A stretch of 13,779 bases of DNA. Origin: Pseudomonadota bacterium. Lineage in GTDB: Bacteria > Myxococcota > Polyangia > GCA-2747355 > JACKDQ01. The stretch lies in the NCBI GenBank assembly GCA_030591195.1, contig JAUVBO010000011.1, positions 1-13,779 of the forward strand, read 5' to 3'. Below are positions 6,438-13,778 of the stretch, one piece after another. Made by a program: the position numbers and the translations under genes. The notes under the pieces are model-generated. The model did no database searches, was not told where the DNA came from, and worked only from the letters and a program-made list of their open reading frames with translations. Position 1 is the first letter of the stretch. The number at the start of each line of letters is the position of its first letter.

Positions 6438-6468
6438 CGGGGTCCAGCGGTGACGGGGACCAGCGGTC
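6421..6468 (+). repeat. 16-bp direct repeat, three copies, across the stop/start junction
   Basis: ACGGGGTCCAGCGGTG is present perfectly at 6421-6436 and 6437-6452, and with two changes at 6453-6468. The stop of the FHA-like gene (TGA 6435-6437) and the GTG start of the kinase gene (6434-6436) sit on the boundary of the first two copies. The unit is not a multiple of three, so a change in copy number would put this GTG out of frame with the kinase and leave the GTG at 6500 as the start. Confidence 0.85.
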
Positions 6469-9427
6469 GAACGGGCGAGATCACCCTCCTCCCCCCGCCG
6501 TGACCAAGGACCGCTTGCAGCTCGACCCAGGCGACGCCGTCGGCGACGGCCGGGAGCCCGACCGTTTCACCGTCCGCCAGCGGCTCGGGCGAGGTGCTTA
6601 CAGCTTCGTCTTCCTCGCCCACGACAACCTCTACGAGCGCGACGTGGCGCTCAAGCTGCTGCTGCTCGGCGAGGGCGCCGCCGAGCGCGATGTCGCGCTC
6701 AACGAGGCGCGAGCCCTGGCGCGGGTCCGCCACCCGAACGTGGTCACCGTCTACGAGGTGATCCGCTCAGGTAGCGTCGGGGACTCGGCGCGTGACGGAC
6801 GTGCGCTGCCACCCTTCCTCGTGATGGAGTACGTCGAGGGCGAGGAGCTGGCGGCGATGCTCGACGGCCGCACCGAGGGCCTCGAGCCGGCCGAGGCGCT
6901 GCGGATCATGCGGCCGGTCGCCGCCGCGCTGGTGGCTGCCCACCGCGCCGGCGTCGTCCACCGAGATCTCAAGCCGGCCAACATCATGGTCGGCGACGAC
7001 GGCGTGGTGAAGCTGATCGACTTCGGCGTGGCTGACCGGGCGCCCTCGCCCGGCGCCCTGGTTGCGATGGGACAAGACAGGAGCGCGATGGCCCGCGACG
7101 ACGGCGCGGTGGCCCGCGACGGGAGGCCGGCGCGGATGGCGATCGAGACCGGCTCGATCGCCCCCGCTGCCGGCGGTGAGATCACCGGCGGCCTGAGCAT
7201 CGTCGGCACGCCCTACTTCCTCGCCCCCGAACTGTGGGGCGGCACCGAGGCCGACGCCCAGACCGACATCTTCGCCTTCGGCGTGACCCTCTTCCGCTCC
7301 CTGACGCTCGGCTACCCCGCCGCCGAGGACCAGGTCGATCGCCTGCGCGCGCGGATGCTCTCGGAGGAGCCCTTGCCGTCGGTGGCCGCGCTACGACCGG
7401 GCTTGCCGGTGCTGCTCGCCGAGGTGGTCGACCGGGCCCTCGACCTCGATCGCGGCCGCCGCCACCGCACGGCTGACGAGCTGCTACGCGGGCTCGAACA
7501 GGCGACTCAGCACGGCGCCCACGCCCTGCCGGACGCGCCCTACGTCGGCCTCAAGCCGTTCTCTACCGCCGAGCAGGGGGTCTTCTTCGGTCGCGAGGAC
7601 GAGATCGCCCGGCTCACCGGGCGGCTGCGCAGGGAGCGGCTGGCCGCCCTCGTCGGCGAGTCGGGGGCGGGCAAGTCGTCGCTGGCGCTGGCTGGCGTGG
7701 TGCCAGCGGTGGAGCGTGGCGGCCTCGACGACGGCATCGCCTGGGTCACCGCGCGCATCTCGCCCGGCCGGCGGCCGCTCGAGGCGCTGGCCGGCGCGGT
7801 GGCGCCACTGGTCGATGGCCACGACGCGGCGAGCCTCGCCGCCGAGCTGGCCACCGAGGAAGAGATCCTCGACCAGTGGCCACGGTTGCTCCGTCCGGCT
7901 GGTGGTGGCCGCCGCCAGCCACGGCGCCGGTCCACACCACCCCGTGGCTTGCTACTGGTGGTCGACCAGCTCGAGGAGCTGCTCACCGTCTGCGACGACC
8001 TTCGCCAGCGAGAGCGCTTCGCCCGCGCCCTCGCCGCCGCGGCCACCAGCACCGCCCCCCTGCGGGTGGTAGTCACCGTGCGCAGCGACTACCTCGCCCG
8101 GCTCGGCGCCCTCGCCGGTCTGGCGCCGGCGCTCGAGGCGGTGCACCTGGTCCGCCCGCTCGATGGCGAGGCCCTGCGCGCAGCGGTGGTCGCTCCAGCC
8201 CGGGCCTTCGGCTACAGCTTCGAGAGCGAGGCGATGGTCGACGAGATCGTCGACGAGGTCGCCGGGCGTCCCGGCAGCCTGCCGCTGCTGCAGTTCGCCC
8301 TCGAGCAGCTCTGGGCCGAGCGTGACGAGGAAGCGCGGCTGATCCCATACCAGGCGATGGAGCGGATGGGCGGCGTGGGCGCGGCCCTGGCCGAGGCCGC
8401 CGAGCGGGTCTACCTCGCGCTCGAGGGCGACGGCCTCGGCGAGCTAACCAACCGGGTCCTGCTCGATCTGCTGACGCCCGAGGGGACCAAGCGATCTCGG
8501 GGCCGCGCCGAGCTGATCGCGGCCGCCAGTGAACAGGGGTCTGAGGGGGACGGCCGGCGGGCCGCTACGGTGCTCGACGCGCTGCAGCGGGCGCGGCTGC
8601 TCGTCGGCGACGAGCAGGCCCTCGAGCTGGCTCACGAGGCGCTGGTCGACAACTGGCCGCGGCTGGGGCGGCTGATCGAGTGGACCCGCACCGAGCGCGA
8701 GATCGCCGACAGCGCGCTCAACGCCGCGCGGCTGTGGGATCGCCACGGGCGGCCGCGAGACCTGCTCTGGCGAGGCAACCTGGTCCAGCTCGCCGACCAG
8801 CTCAACGCGGTGCGGTTGCCGCCGCTGGCGACGACCTTCATCCGCGCCAGCCAGGTGGCTGTCCGGCGAACGACGCGGGCGCGCCAGGCGGCGCTGTTCG
8901 CCGTGGCGGTGCTGTTGGTCCTCAGCGCCAGCGCCTTTTCGGTCTACGCGCTGAAGAAGAACGAGCAGCTGAAGCAGCAGGAGATCCGGCTCGAGACCGC
9001 CCAGCTGCAGATCAAGGAGGCGCGCAACCGCCCCTGTGTCCAGCCGCTGGCGACCACCACGCCGACCACCGCGCCGACCACCACGCCGCCACCACGCAGG
9101 CCGCGGATCTGCCTCTTCGCGCCGAACGACGACCTGAGCATGGCCGGCCCCTGGCGCCGGCACCTCGTCTCGGCCGCGCGGTTGCTCGGCGACCGCTACC
9201 AGGTCGACTGCCAGTTCCCCTACGTCAAGACCTCGCCGCGGCTGCAGCACGCCCGGCGCACCGGGGTGATTCAGTTCCACCTGGGCACTCGCCGGGCGGT
9301 GATCGACCAGCTGAAGGAGGCCCTGCGGCCGCTCTACCCGCAGATCGCCGAGCAGCCGATGGGCACCGACCGGATGCTGATCGGCGAGCTCGACGTGCTG
9401 GACCCCGAGCGGACGCCGCAGCCCTAG
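6434..9427 (+). CDS. Membrane-anchored Ser/Thr kinase fused to an nSTAND1-type ATPase
   Basis: The protein has 997 residues from the GTG that overlaps the previous stop as GTGA; a GTG at 6500 (975 residues) is the alternative. Residues about 45-355 are a complete Hanks-type kinase: glycine loop LGRGAYSFV (51-59), VALK with Lys74, Glu91, HRDLKPAN (176-183), DFG (196-198), APE (264-266) and DIFAFG (278-283). The activation segment has an extra stretch of about 40-50 residues rich in Ala, Arg, Asp and Gly. Residues about 370-760 are an nSTAND1-type NTPase: PYVGLKPF, FFGRE, Walker A GESGAGKSS (408-416), Walker B LLLVVDQLEEL (506-516), TVRSDYL, and AHEALVDNWPRL. A single membrane helix spans 819-840, followed by a short charged helix, a Thr/Pro linker (873-888) and a roughly 108-residue C-terminal domain that should lie outside the cytoplasm. 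The WD40 repeats often found after this ATPase are absent. It probably senses an envelope or cytoplasmic cue and phosphorylates partners. Confidence 0.9.
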   Translation: MTGSSGDGDQRSNGRDHPPPPAVTKDRLQLDPGDAVGDGREPDRFTVRQRLGRGAYSFVFLAHDNLYERDVALKLLLLGEGAAERDVALNEARALARVRHPNVVTVYEVIRSGSVGDSARDGRALPPFLVMEYVEGEELAAMLDGRTEGLEPAEALRIMRPVAAALVAAHRAGVVHRDLKPANIMVGDDGVVKLIDFGVADRAPSPGALVAMGQDRSAMARDDGAVARDGRPARMAIETGSIAPAAGGEITGGLSIVGTPYFLAPELWGGTEADAQTDIFAFGVTLFRSLTLGYPAAEDQVDRLRARMLSEEPLPSVAALRPGLPVLLAEVVDRALDLDRGRRHRTADELLRGLEQATQHGAHALPDAPYVGLKPFSTAEQGVFFGREDEIARLTGRLRRERLAALVGESGAGKSSLALAGVVPAVERGGLDDGIAWVTARISPGRRPLEALAGAVAPLVDGHDAASLAAELATEEEILDQWPRLLRPAGGGRRQPRRRSTPPRGLLLVVDQLEELLTVCDDLRQRERFARALAAAATSTAPLRVVVTVRSDYLARLGALAGLAPALEAVHLVRPLDGEALRAAVVAPARAFGYSFESEAMVDEIVDEVAGRPGSLPLLQFALEQLWAERDEEARLIPYQAMERMGGVGAALAEAAERVYLALEGDGLGELTNRVLLDLLTPEGTKRSRGRAELIAAASEQGSEGDGRRAATVLDALQRARLLVGDEQALELAHEALVDNWPRLGRLIEWTRTEREIADSALNAARLWDRHGRPRDLLWRGNLVQLADQLNAVRLPPLATTFIRASQVAVRRTTRARQAALFAVAVLLVLSASAFSVYALKKNEQLKQQEIRLETAQLQIKEARNRPCVQPLATTTPTTAPTTTPPPRRPRICLFAPNDDLSMAGPWRRHLVSAARLLGDRYQVDCQFPYVKTSPRLQHARRTGVIQFHLGTRRAVIDQLKEALRPLYPQIAEQPMGTDRMLIGELDVLDPERTPQP

Positions 9428-10245
9428 GACGCCGGTCGGGCGGTGGTGACTTGATAGCGACCGCTCCGGTCGATGCGCACCCGCGGGGGCCGCCGCCGGG
9501 CCTCGAACGCGAGGTAGGCCGGCATCATCTCGGACCACAGCCGCAGCAGCTCTGGACGACCAGCGTAGCGCCGCCGCAACGCCGCGATACCATGCGCGTC
9601 GAGACGAGCCGGGAAGACGTGCACCGGCACCCGCCGCTGACCCCGTGACCGGGCGCCGGCCGCGGCGAGGTAGACCTCCTCAATCCGCCCGTCGGTCAGG
9701 GCCATGCAGCCGATCGAGACGCAGGCGCCGTGGATGAAGATGTCGCCGCCGAGGCCGCGCCGGCGCCCCCGCCGAGCCTCGCGCGCCTGGTCGGCGCGGT
9801 TGGGGTAGTTGATCCCGAGCGAGAGGTGGAAGCTGCTGCGCGGGTTGAAGCGGTCGATCCAGTAGAAGCCCTCGGGCACCTGGCCGTCGCCCTGACGGCG
9901 CTTGGGCCCGAGCTCGCCCGAGGCGGCACAGATCCCGTAGCGCTTGATCAGCAGGTAGCGCCCGCCGGGCCCCCTCGCCCACAGCTCGAGCTCACGCTCC
10001 TGCTTGAGCGCCCGCAGGTAGACTGCCCGCGGCGGAAAGGCGACACCGCGCCGCTCGAAGAGCCGACGGATCGACGCACCTCGCTCGCGGGCCACCCGAC
10101 GGGCGCGTGGGCCGCGCAGCCAGCGCCAGTGGGCGGGGTTGTAGGCGTGGGTCCGACTCGCGCCGGCGGCGAAGCAGGGCGACGAAGCCCCGCAGAGACC
10201 GGCGACGAGGACCAAGATCGACGCCTGGTAGTGGTTGCTTGCCAT
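9424..10245 (-). CDS. YafK-type L,D-transpeptidase family (YkuD domain) protein
   Basis: The protein has 273 residues. The ATG is preceded by GAGGGGGCGAG. Residues 1-27 look like a Sec signal peptide (cleavage after CFA). The middle matches the YafK subgroup of YkuD proteins: YLRALKQERELELWA (76-90), CAASGELGPKRRQGDGQVPEGFYWID (106-131), NPRSSFHLSLGINYPN (134-149) and IHGACVSIGCMALTD (171-185). His172 and Cys180 form the active site, with Cys180 in SIGC. YkuD enzymes act on peptidoglycan in the periplasm, and E. coli YafK (DpaA) removes Braun lipoprotein from the cell wall. Whether this protein cleaves or forms such links cannot be told from sequence. The arginine-rich stretch at 155-163 is unusual. 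Its stop overlaps that of the kinase gene through the shared CTAG at 9424-9427. Confidence 0.88.
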   Translation of the reverse strand: MASNHYQASILVLVAGLCGASSPCFAAGASRTHAYNPAHWRWLRGPRARRVARERGASIRRLFERRGVAFPPRAVYLRALKQERELELWARGPGGRYLLIKRYGICAASGELGPKRRQGDGQVPEGFYWIDRFNPRSSFHLSLGINYPNRADQAREARRGRRRGLGGDIFIHGACVSIGCMALTDGRIEEVYLAAAGARSRGQRRVPVHVFPARLDAHGIAALRRRYAGRPELLRLWSEMMPAYLAFEARRRPPRVRIDRSGRYQVTTARPAS

Positions 10246-10292
10246 CTCGCCCCCTCTCCCAAGCGGACGGGGGCGCCGAACAAAGCTGACGG

Positions 10293-10319
10293 AGAAAAGC
10301 TACCCGAGAGCTTCTCGGG
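10293..10319 (-). terminator. Intrinsic terminator after the two-TM membrane protein gene
   Basis: Read on the minus strand, CCCGAGA, a 3-base loop and TCTCGGG (10303-10319) form a perfect 7-bp GC-rich stem starting 11 bases after the stop of the gene ending at 10331. It is followed by TAGCTTTTCTC, a fair T tract. It would separate that gene from the downstream L,D-transpeptidase-family gene. Confidence 0.6.
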
Positions 10320-10330
10320 CGACCAAGGGA

Positions 10331-10978
10331 CTAGCGGCGGCCGATCCGCGCGCCGGCGCGGAGCAGGACCAGGCCCGCGCCGAACAGCAGCACCGAGAGG
10401 ATCCCGTGGAGGATCAGGGTGAACAACTCGATCGCCGTGGAGCGCTGGTGCTTCATTCTGACGACGGTGATCCGAGGCGGCGCGCGCCGCGCCTGGTGAA
10501 GCTCGCCGAGCACCGTGACCGCCCGATCAGCCACGAGGTTCGCCCTGCCGCCCCGGCGCTGCAGCTCGACCGCGAGGTGCGGCCGCGGCACCGCCTTGCG
10601 GGAGACCTCGAGCGCGCTCAGCCCATGGTGGACGCCGCGGCGGACGAGCGCGCGCACCTCGGCCAGCGTCCGCATCTCGTGACCGTGACGCGGCGGAATC
10701 AGCAGCGCCTGCTCCCCCTTCACCCGCCAGAGCCGCCCCGAGACCGCGACCCACCGACCGTCGTAGCGCGCCGGCCGCCGGGACAGCTCGGCGATCGAGA
10801 CCTGCTCGGCCAGCGACGGCCAGAACGCGAGGATCCGACCGCTGCCGTGGAAGGTCCACCACGCGCTGGCGACTCCCGCCAGGCAGACCAGCAGCCCGGC
10901 CAGCACGAAGAGGCTGCCCACCGGCCTGCCGGCCAGGCTCGTCTCCGCCGACTCGGGAATCAGCGCCGATTCAGGCAA
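10331..10978 (-). CDS. Two-pass membrane protein of unknown function
   Basis: The protein has 215 residues with hydrophobic helices at about 20-42 (GSLFVLAGLLVCLAGVASAW) and 183-207 (IELFTLILHGILSVLLFGAGL). Between them lies a soluble, arginine-rich domain of about 140 residues. Its start, SIAELSRRPARYDGRWVAVSGRLWRV (61-86), has the spacing of a small beta-barrel, OB-like segment ('L..P..Y.G..V.V.G.'), but I cannot name a family. The only in-frame start before the first helix is TTG at 10978, which has no clear ribosome-binding site. A GTG at residue 20 would start right at the membrane helix. The gene is 45 bp after the esterase gene on the same strand and is followed by an intrinsic terminator. 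The coding call is sound; the function is unknown. Confidence 0.75.
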   Translation of the reverse strand: MPESALIPESAETSLAGRPVGSLFVLAGLLVCLAGVASAWWTFHGSGRILAFWPSLAEQVSIAELSRRPARYDGRWVAVSGRLWRVKGEQALLIPPRHGHEMRTLAEVRALVRRGVHHGLSALEVSRKAVPRPHLAVELQRRGGRANLVADRAVTVLGELHQARRAPPRITVVRMKHQRSTAIELFTLILHGILSVLLFGAGLVLLRAGARIGRR

Positions 10979-10986
10979 GGGGCCAT

Positions 10987-10996
10987 CAGACGTCTG
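10987..10996. promoter_or_regulatory. Perfect 10-bp palindrome in front of the TTG start
   Basis: CAGACGTCTG is perfectly self-complementary and lies 8 bp upstream of the TTG start of the minus-strand membrane protein gene. A GGAGTC/GACTCC pair (10996-11001 with 11019-11024) overlaps it on the other side and reaches the stop codon of the esterase gene. It could be a protein-binding site or a small attenuator. Chance is possible. Confidence 0.25.
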
Positions 10997-11023
10997 GAGT
11001 CTCCCAACGGGGCGCCTGGACTC

Positions 11024-12517
11024 CTATGGGGCCCACCCCGCGCAGCTGGTGAAGAAGGCCGCGGCGACGGAGTTTTCGAGGATCGCCTGGCAGAAGCGGG
11101 TGCAGACATGGCTCTGCTGCTGGTCTTTGCAGCAGGCGTTGGTGGCGTCGATCAGCGGCATCGCGCCGGCGATCCCCGCGCCACACTGGGCCTTGCCGAG
11201 CTCGGTCGTCATGCAGCTGAGCACCCCCTGGTCGGGGCTGCCGCCCGCGGCAAGGTCCTGCTCACACTGGGTCACGCAGCCGGCGCAGTCGGCATAGTCG
11301 ACGCCGCCGAAGCCGACCTTGGCCAGCTGGGGTCCGAGCACCGGGCGGATGGTGTCGTTTTCCACCGCGCAGTCGGCGAGGCCCTGGCAGTAGGACTGGC
11401 AGTCGGGCGTGCTCTGGGCGGCGCAGACGACCTCGATCATCGGCGTGTAGCTCGCCGCGTCCTCGCTGCAGCTGATCCCGGCGCTCGGCGCCGCAGGTAG
11501 GGTCCAGCTCGCGTTCAACGCCGCACCCTTGGGGTGGGCGACGAGGAAGTCGACGATCAGCCCGTCGATCGCCTCGAGCCAAGCGTGGCCGAGGTCGGTC
11601 CCGTGACAGTGAGCCTGGTTGACCGCCGCCGCCTGCTCGTAGTGCGCCGAGGCGATGGCGGCCTGCTCGACGAAGTTGAACTTGGGCACCTCCACGCCGC
11701 CGGTGCCGCCGCTGTAGGCGTCGTCTTCGCCGCCCCAGGTGACCAGCACTGCCATCTCGTCGAGGGGGCCCGGCGTCACCGGATCGGTCAGGTCGAAGAT
11801 CCCCGAGGCGACCACGCCGCCGGCGAGCAGCTGGGATCGCTCACGCAGCAGGCGGTTGGTCATGATGCCGCCCGCCGAGTGACCGGCGACGTAGATCCGC
11901 TTCTCGTCGACCTCGAGGTGGGCCGCGAGGCAATCGACGATCTTGTCGAAGAACGCCACGTCAGCGTTGGGGCGGCTCTGGTCGTCGGTCTGGCGCATCG
12001 CGTCCCAGGTCGGCCAGACGGTGCCCTTGAGCGCCCCGTAGGGGCCGACGACGATGAAGCCCTTCTTGATCAGCGCATCGGCGAAGCCGAAGTCGGCGAT
12101 GAAGGTGCCGTCAGTGCTAGTGCCGTGGAAATAGACCAGCACCGGGCGGGGGCCCGAGGCGGACGGATCAGGCAGGCGGAGGCGGAAGCTGCGCTTGTCA
12201 CCGTCGACGTCGAAGTCGTCGTTGTCGCCGGACTTGGGCGCGGCGAACCCAGCCGGGCAGACCGCCTTGTCGCGGACCATCTTCACCGGCGCAATCTCGG
12301 CGCCACCGGCGTCCTCGGGCGGCTTGGTGGCGTCAGGCGTCAGGCCCTCGTCGGGCGGGTTGCCACCGATGTCGACCGCGGCCTGATCGGCCCCGGCGTC
12401 GCCGCTGCTGGCGTCGACGCCGCTGCTGTCGCCGTCGCTGCTGCAGCCGGCCACGAAGAGCGCTGCCCAGGCGAGCGCGCCGACGATCGTTGCCATTTTG
12501 TTCACTGTGCGGTTCAT
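11024..12517 (-). CDS. Lipoprotein esterase of the PHB-depolymerase / feruloyl-esterase type with a cysteine-rich C-terminus
   Basis: The protein has 497 residues from an ATG with GGGAGG seven bases upstream. Residues 1-24 are a lipoprotein signal with lipobox FVAGC (Cys25), followed by an Asp/Ser/Gly-rich linker to about 80. Residues about 105-330 are an alpha/beta hydrolase: PVLVYFHGTSTDG (125-137) with the oxyanion HG, GHSAGG with nucleophile Ser214, an acidic pair in WGGEDD (261-266), and His311 in CHGTDLGHAW. This resembles the secreted polyhydroxybutyrate depolymerase (LpqC) and feruloyl esterase group. Residues 350-497 form a tail with 15 cysteines, including a CC pair at 462-463 and CxxxC-type spacings, probably disulphide-rich and outside the cell. 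The substrate is unknown; secretion to the cell surface or outer membrane fits the lipobox. Confidence 0.85.
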   Translation of the reverse strand: MNRTVNKMATIVGALAWAALFVAGCSSDGDSSGVDASSGDAGADQAAVDIGGNPPDEGLTPDATKPPEDAGGAEIAPVKMVRDKAVCPAGFAAPKSGDNDDFDVDGDKRSFRLRLPDPSASGPRPVLVYFHGTSTDGTFIADFGFADALIKKGFIVVGPYGALKGTVWPTWDAMRQTDDQSRPNADVAFFDKIVDCLAAHLEVDEKRIYVAGHSAGGIMTNRLLRERSQLLAGGVVASGIFDLTDPVTPGPLDEMAVLVTWGGEDDAYSGGTGGVEVPKFNFVEQAAIASAHYEQAAAVNQAHCHGTDLGHAWLEAIDGLIVDFLVAHPKGAALNASWTLPAAPSAGISCSEDAASYTPMIEVVCAAQSTPDCQSYCQGLADCAVENDTIRPVLGPQLAKVGFGGVDYADCAGCVTQCEQDLAAGGSPDQGVLSCMTTELGKAQCGAGIAGAMPLIDATNACCKDQQQSHVCTRFCQAILENSVAAAFFTSCAGWAP

Positions 12518-12683
12518 CGCTGACCTCCCAGGGGCCACTGATGGCCCTGGCGTTGGTTCATCCGGCTACCTAGGCAACCGCAGGGGGGCCATCCTGTCAA
12601 GAACCCGCGCCGCGGATGCTGTCCAGCGAGGCACGGAAATGGAGTAACCTTGGGGCCACCGGCCACTGTTCCGAGGAGACCCG
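12518..12683. promoter_or_regulatory. Divergent promoter region of the esterase and S1 protease genes
   Basis: These 166 bases separate two outward-facing genes, each with a clear ribosome-binding site (GGGAGG for the minus gene; GAGGAG before the ATG at 12684). On the minus strand a perfect TTGACA lies at 12595-12600, but the matching -10 region (12567-12577) is poor. No clear pair is seen for the plus strand. Nothing else stands out. Confidence 0.35.
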
Positions 12684-13778
12684 ATGACCCCAGCAGAGGG
12701 CGCCCGCCCGCCTTGCCCGCTTCGTGCTGTCTCCGTCGCGTGCCTGGTGCTCGCGGCCAGCGCCTGCCGCGCGCCAGGTCCGATGTCCCGAGCATCGGCC
12801 ATCGTCGGCGGCGAGCCGGATACCGAGAGCCACGCGGTGGTCGGCCTGGCGGCCAACCTGAGCATCATGTTCGTCGGCCACTGCACCGGGACGCTGATCG
12901 CGCCGAACCTGATCCTCACCGCCCGGCACTGTGTCGCGCTGACTCAGGACCCCGGCGGGTCGGTGATCTGCGGCGAGACCGGCTTCACCTTCAAGGCCCC
13001 GGCGACCTTCTTTCGCGCCACCACCGCCTCGGTCCGCCCCACCGAGGACGGCCCGTCGTTCTACCAGGGGGTCGGCTACCCCTTCACCGATGACGGGGCC
13101 GATGACATCTGCGGCTCGGACATCGCGCTGCTGATACTCGAGGGCGAGGGCATCCCGGCGAGCGAGGCGACGCCGATCGAGCCGCGCGTCGGCGAGGGCG
13201 CGGTGGTCGGCGAGCACTTCACCGCCGTGGGCTACGGCCTGACCGAGGCGGGCGGCACCCAGAGCGGCACCCGCATGCGGCTCGAGGGCAACGAGGTGCT
13301 CTGCGCCGGCGGCAGCTGCGTCGACGCGCTGGTCAAGGCGAACGAGATCGGCACCGACGCACGAACCTGTCAGGGCGACTCGGGCGGACCGGCCCTCGAC
13401 AGCGAGGGGCGGGTCTTCGGCGTGCTCTCCCGCGGACCCGAGGGCTGCAAGTCATCGGTCTACGGCGACGTCGCGGCCCACCGCGAGCTGGTGGTCAAGG
13501 CCGCGGTGGCAGCGGCCAAGAGCGGCGGCTACCCCCTGCCCGACTGGGCCGCGGCCCACCTCCCCGCCGATGCCGGCCCGCCCGACCTGGCTCCCGACGC
13601 CACCCGCGACGCTGGCGCAGCGGACGCGGGCGCGGCCGACGCGGCCGCCGACTCCGAGCCAGGTCAGGGCAGCTCGAGCGGCGGATGCGCGGTGGCCGAC
13701 CCCCAGCAGCCTGCCGCCGCGCTATCGATCGTGCTGCTGTCGTTGTTGCTCGGGATCGGGCGCAGGCAGCGACGTTGA
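12684..13778 (+). CDS. Exported trypsin-fold (S1) serine protease with a MYXO-CTERM-like anchor
   Basis: The protein has 364 residues; GAGGAG precedes the ATG. An N-terminal export signal runs to about residue 28-38. ASAC (25-28) could be a weak lipobox. IVGGEPD (40-46) is the classical start of the mature protease. The triad is visible: His82 in TARHC, Asp146 in SDIALL, and Ser233 in CQGDSGGP. Six cysteines in the protease part could pair. The residue two before the Cys of CQGDSGG, where trypsin has Asp189, is Arg227, so cleavage after Lys/Arg is not expected. Residues about 296-326 form an Asp/Ala-rich linker. The end has Gly-Gly-Cys (333-335), a hydrophobic helix (about 345-358) and an Arg-rich finish, the layout of MYXO-CTERM sorting tails in Myxococcota. 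The protein is therefore probably processed and held at the cell surface. The stop lies one base from the window end. Confidence 0.9.
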   Translation: MTPAEGARPPCPLRAVSVACLVLAASACRAPGPMSRASAIVGGEPDTESHAVVGLAANLSIMFVGHCTGTLIAPNLILTARHCVALTQDPGGSVICGETGFTFKAPATFFRATTASVRPTEDGPSFYQGVGYPFTDDGADDICGSDIALLILEGEGIPASEATPIEPRVGEGAVVGEHFTAVGYGLTEAGGTQSGTRMRLEGNEVLCAGGSCVDALVKANEIGTDARTCQGDSGGPALDSEGRVFGVLSRGPEGCKSSVYGDVAAHRELVVKAAVAAAKSGGYPLPDWAAAHLPADAGPPDLAPDATRDAGAADAGAADAAADSEPGQGSSSGGCAVADPQQPAAALSIVLLSLLLGIGRRQRR

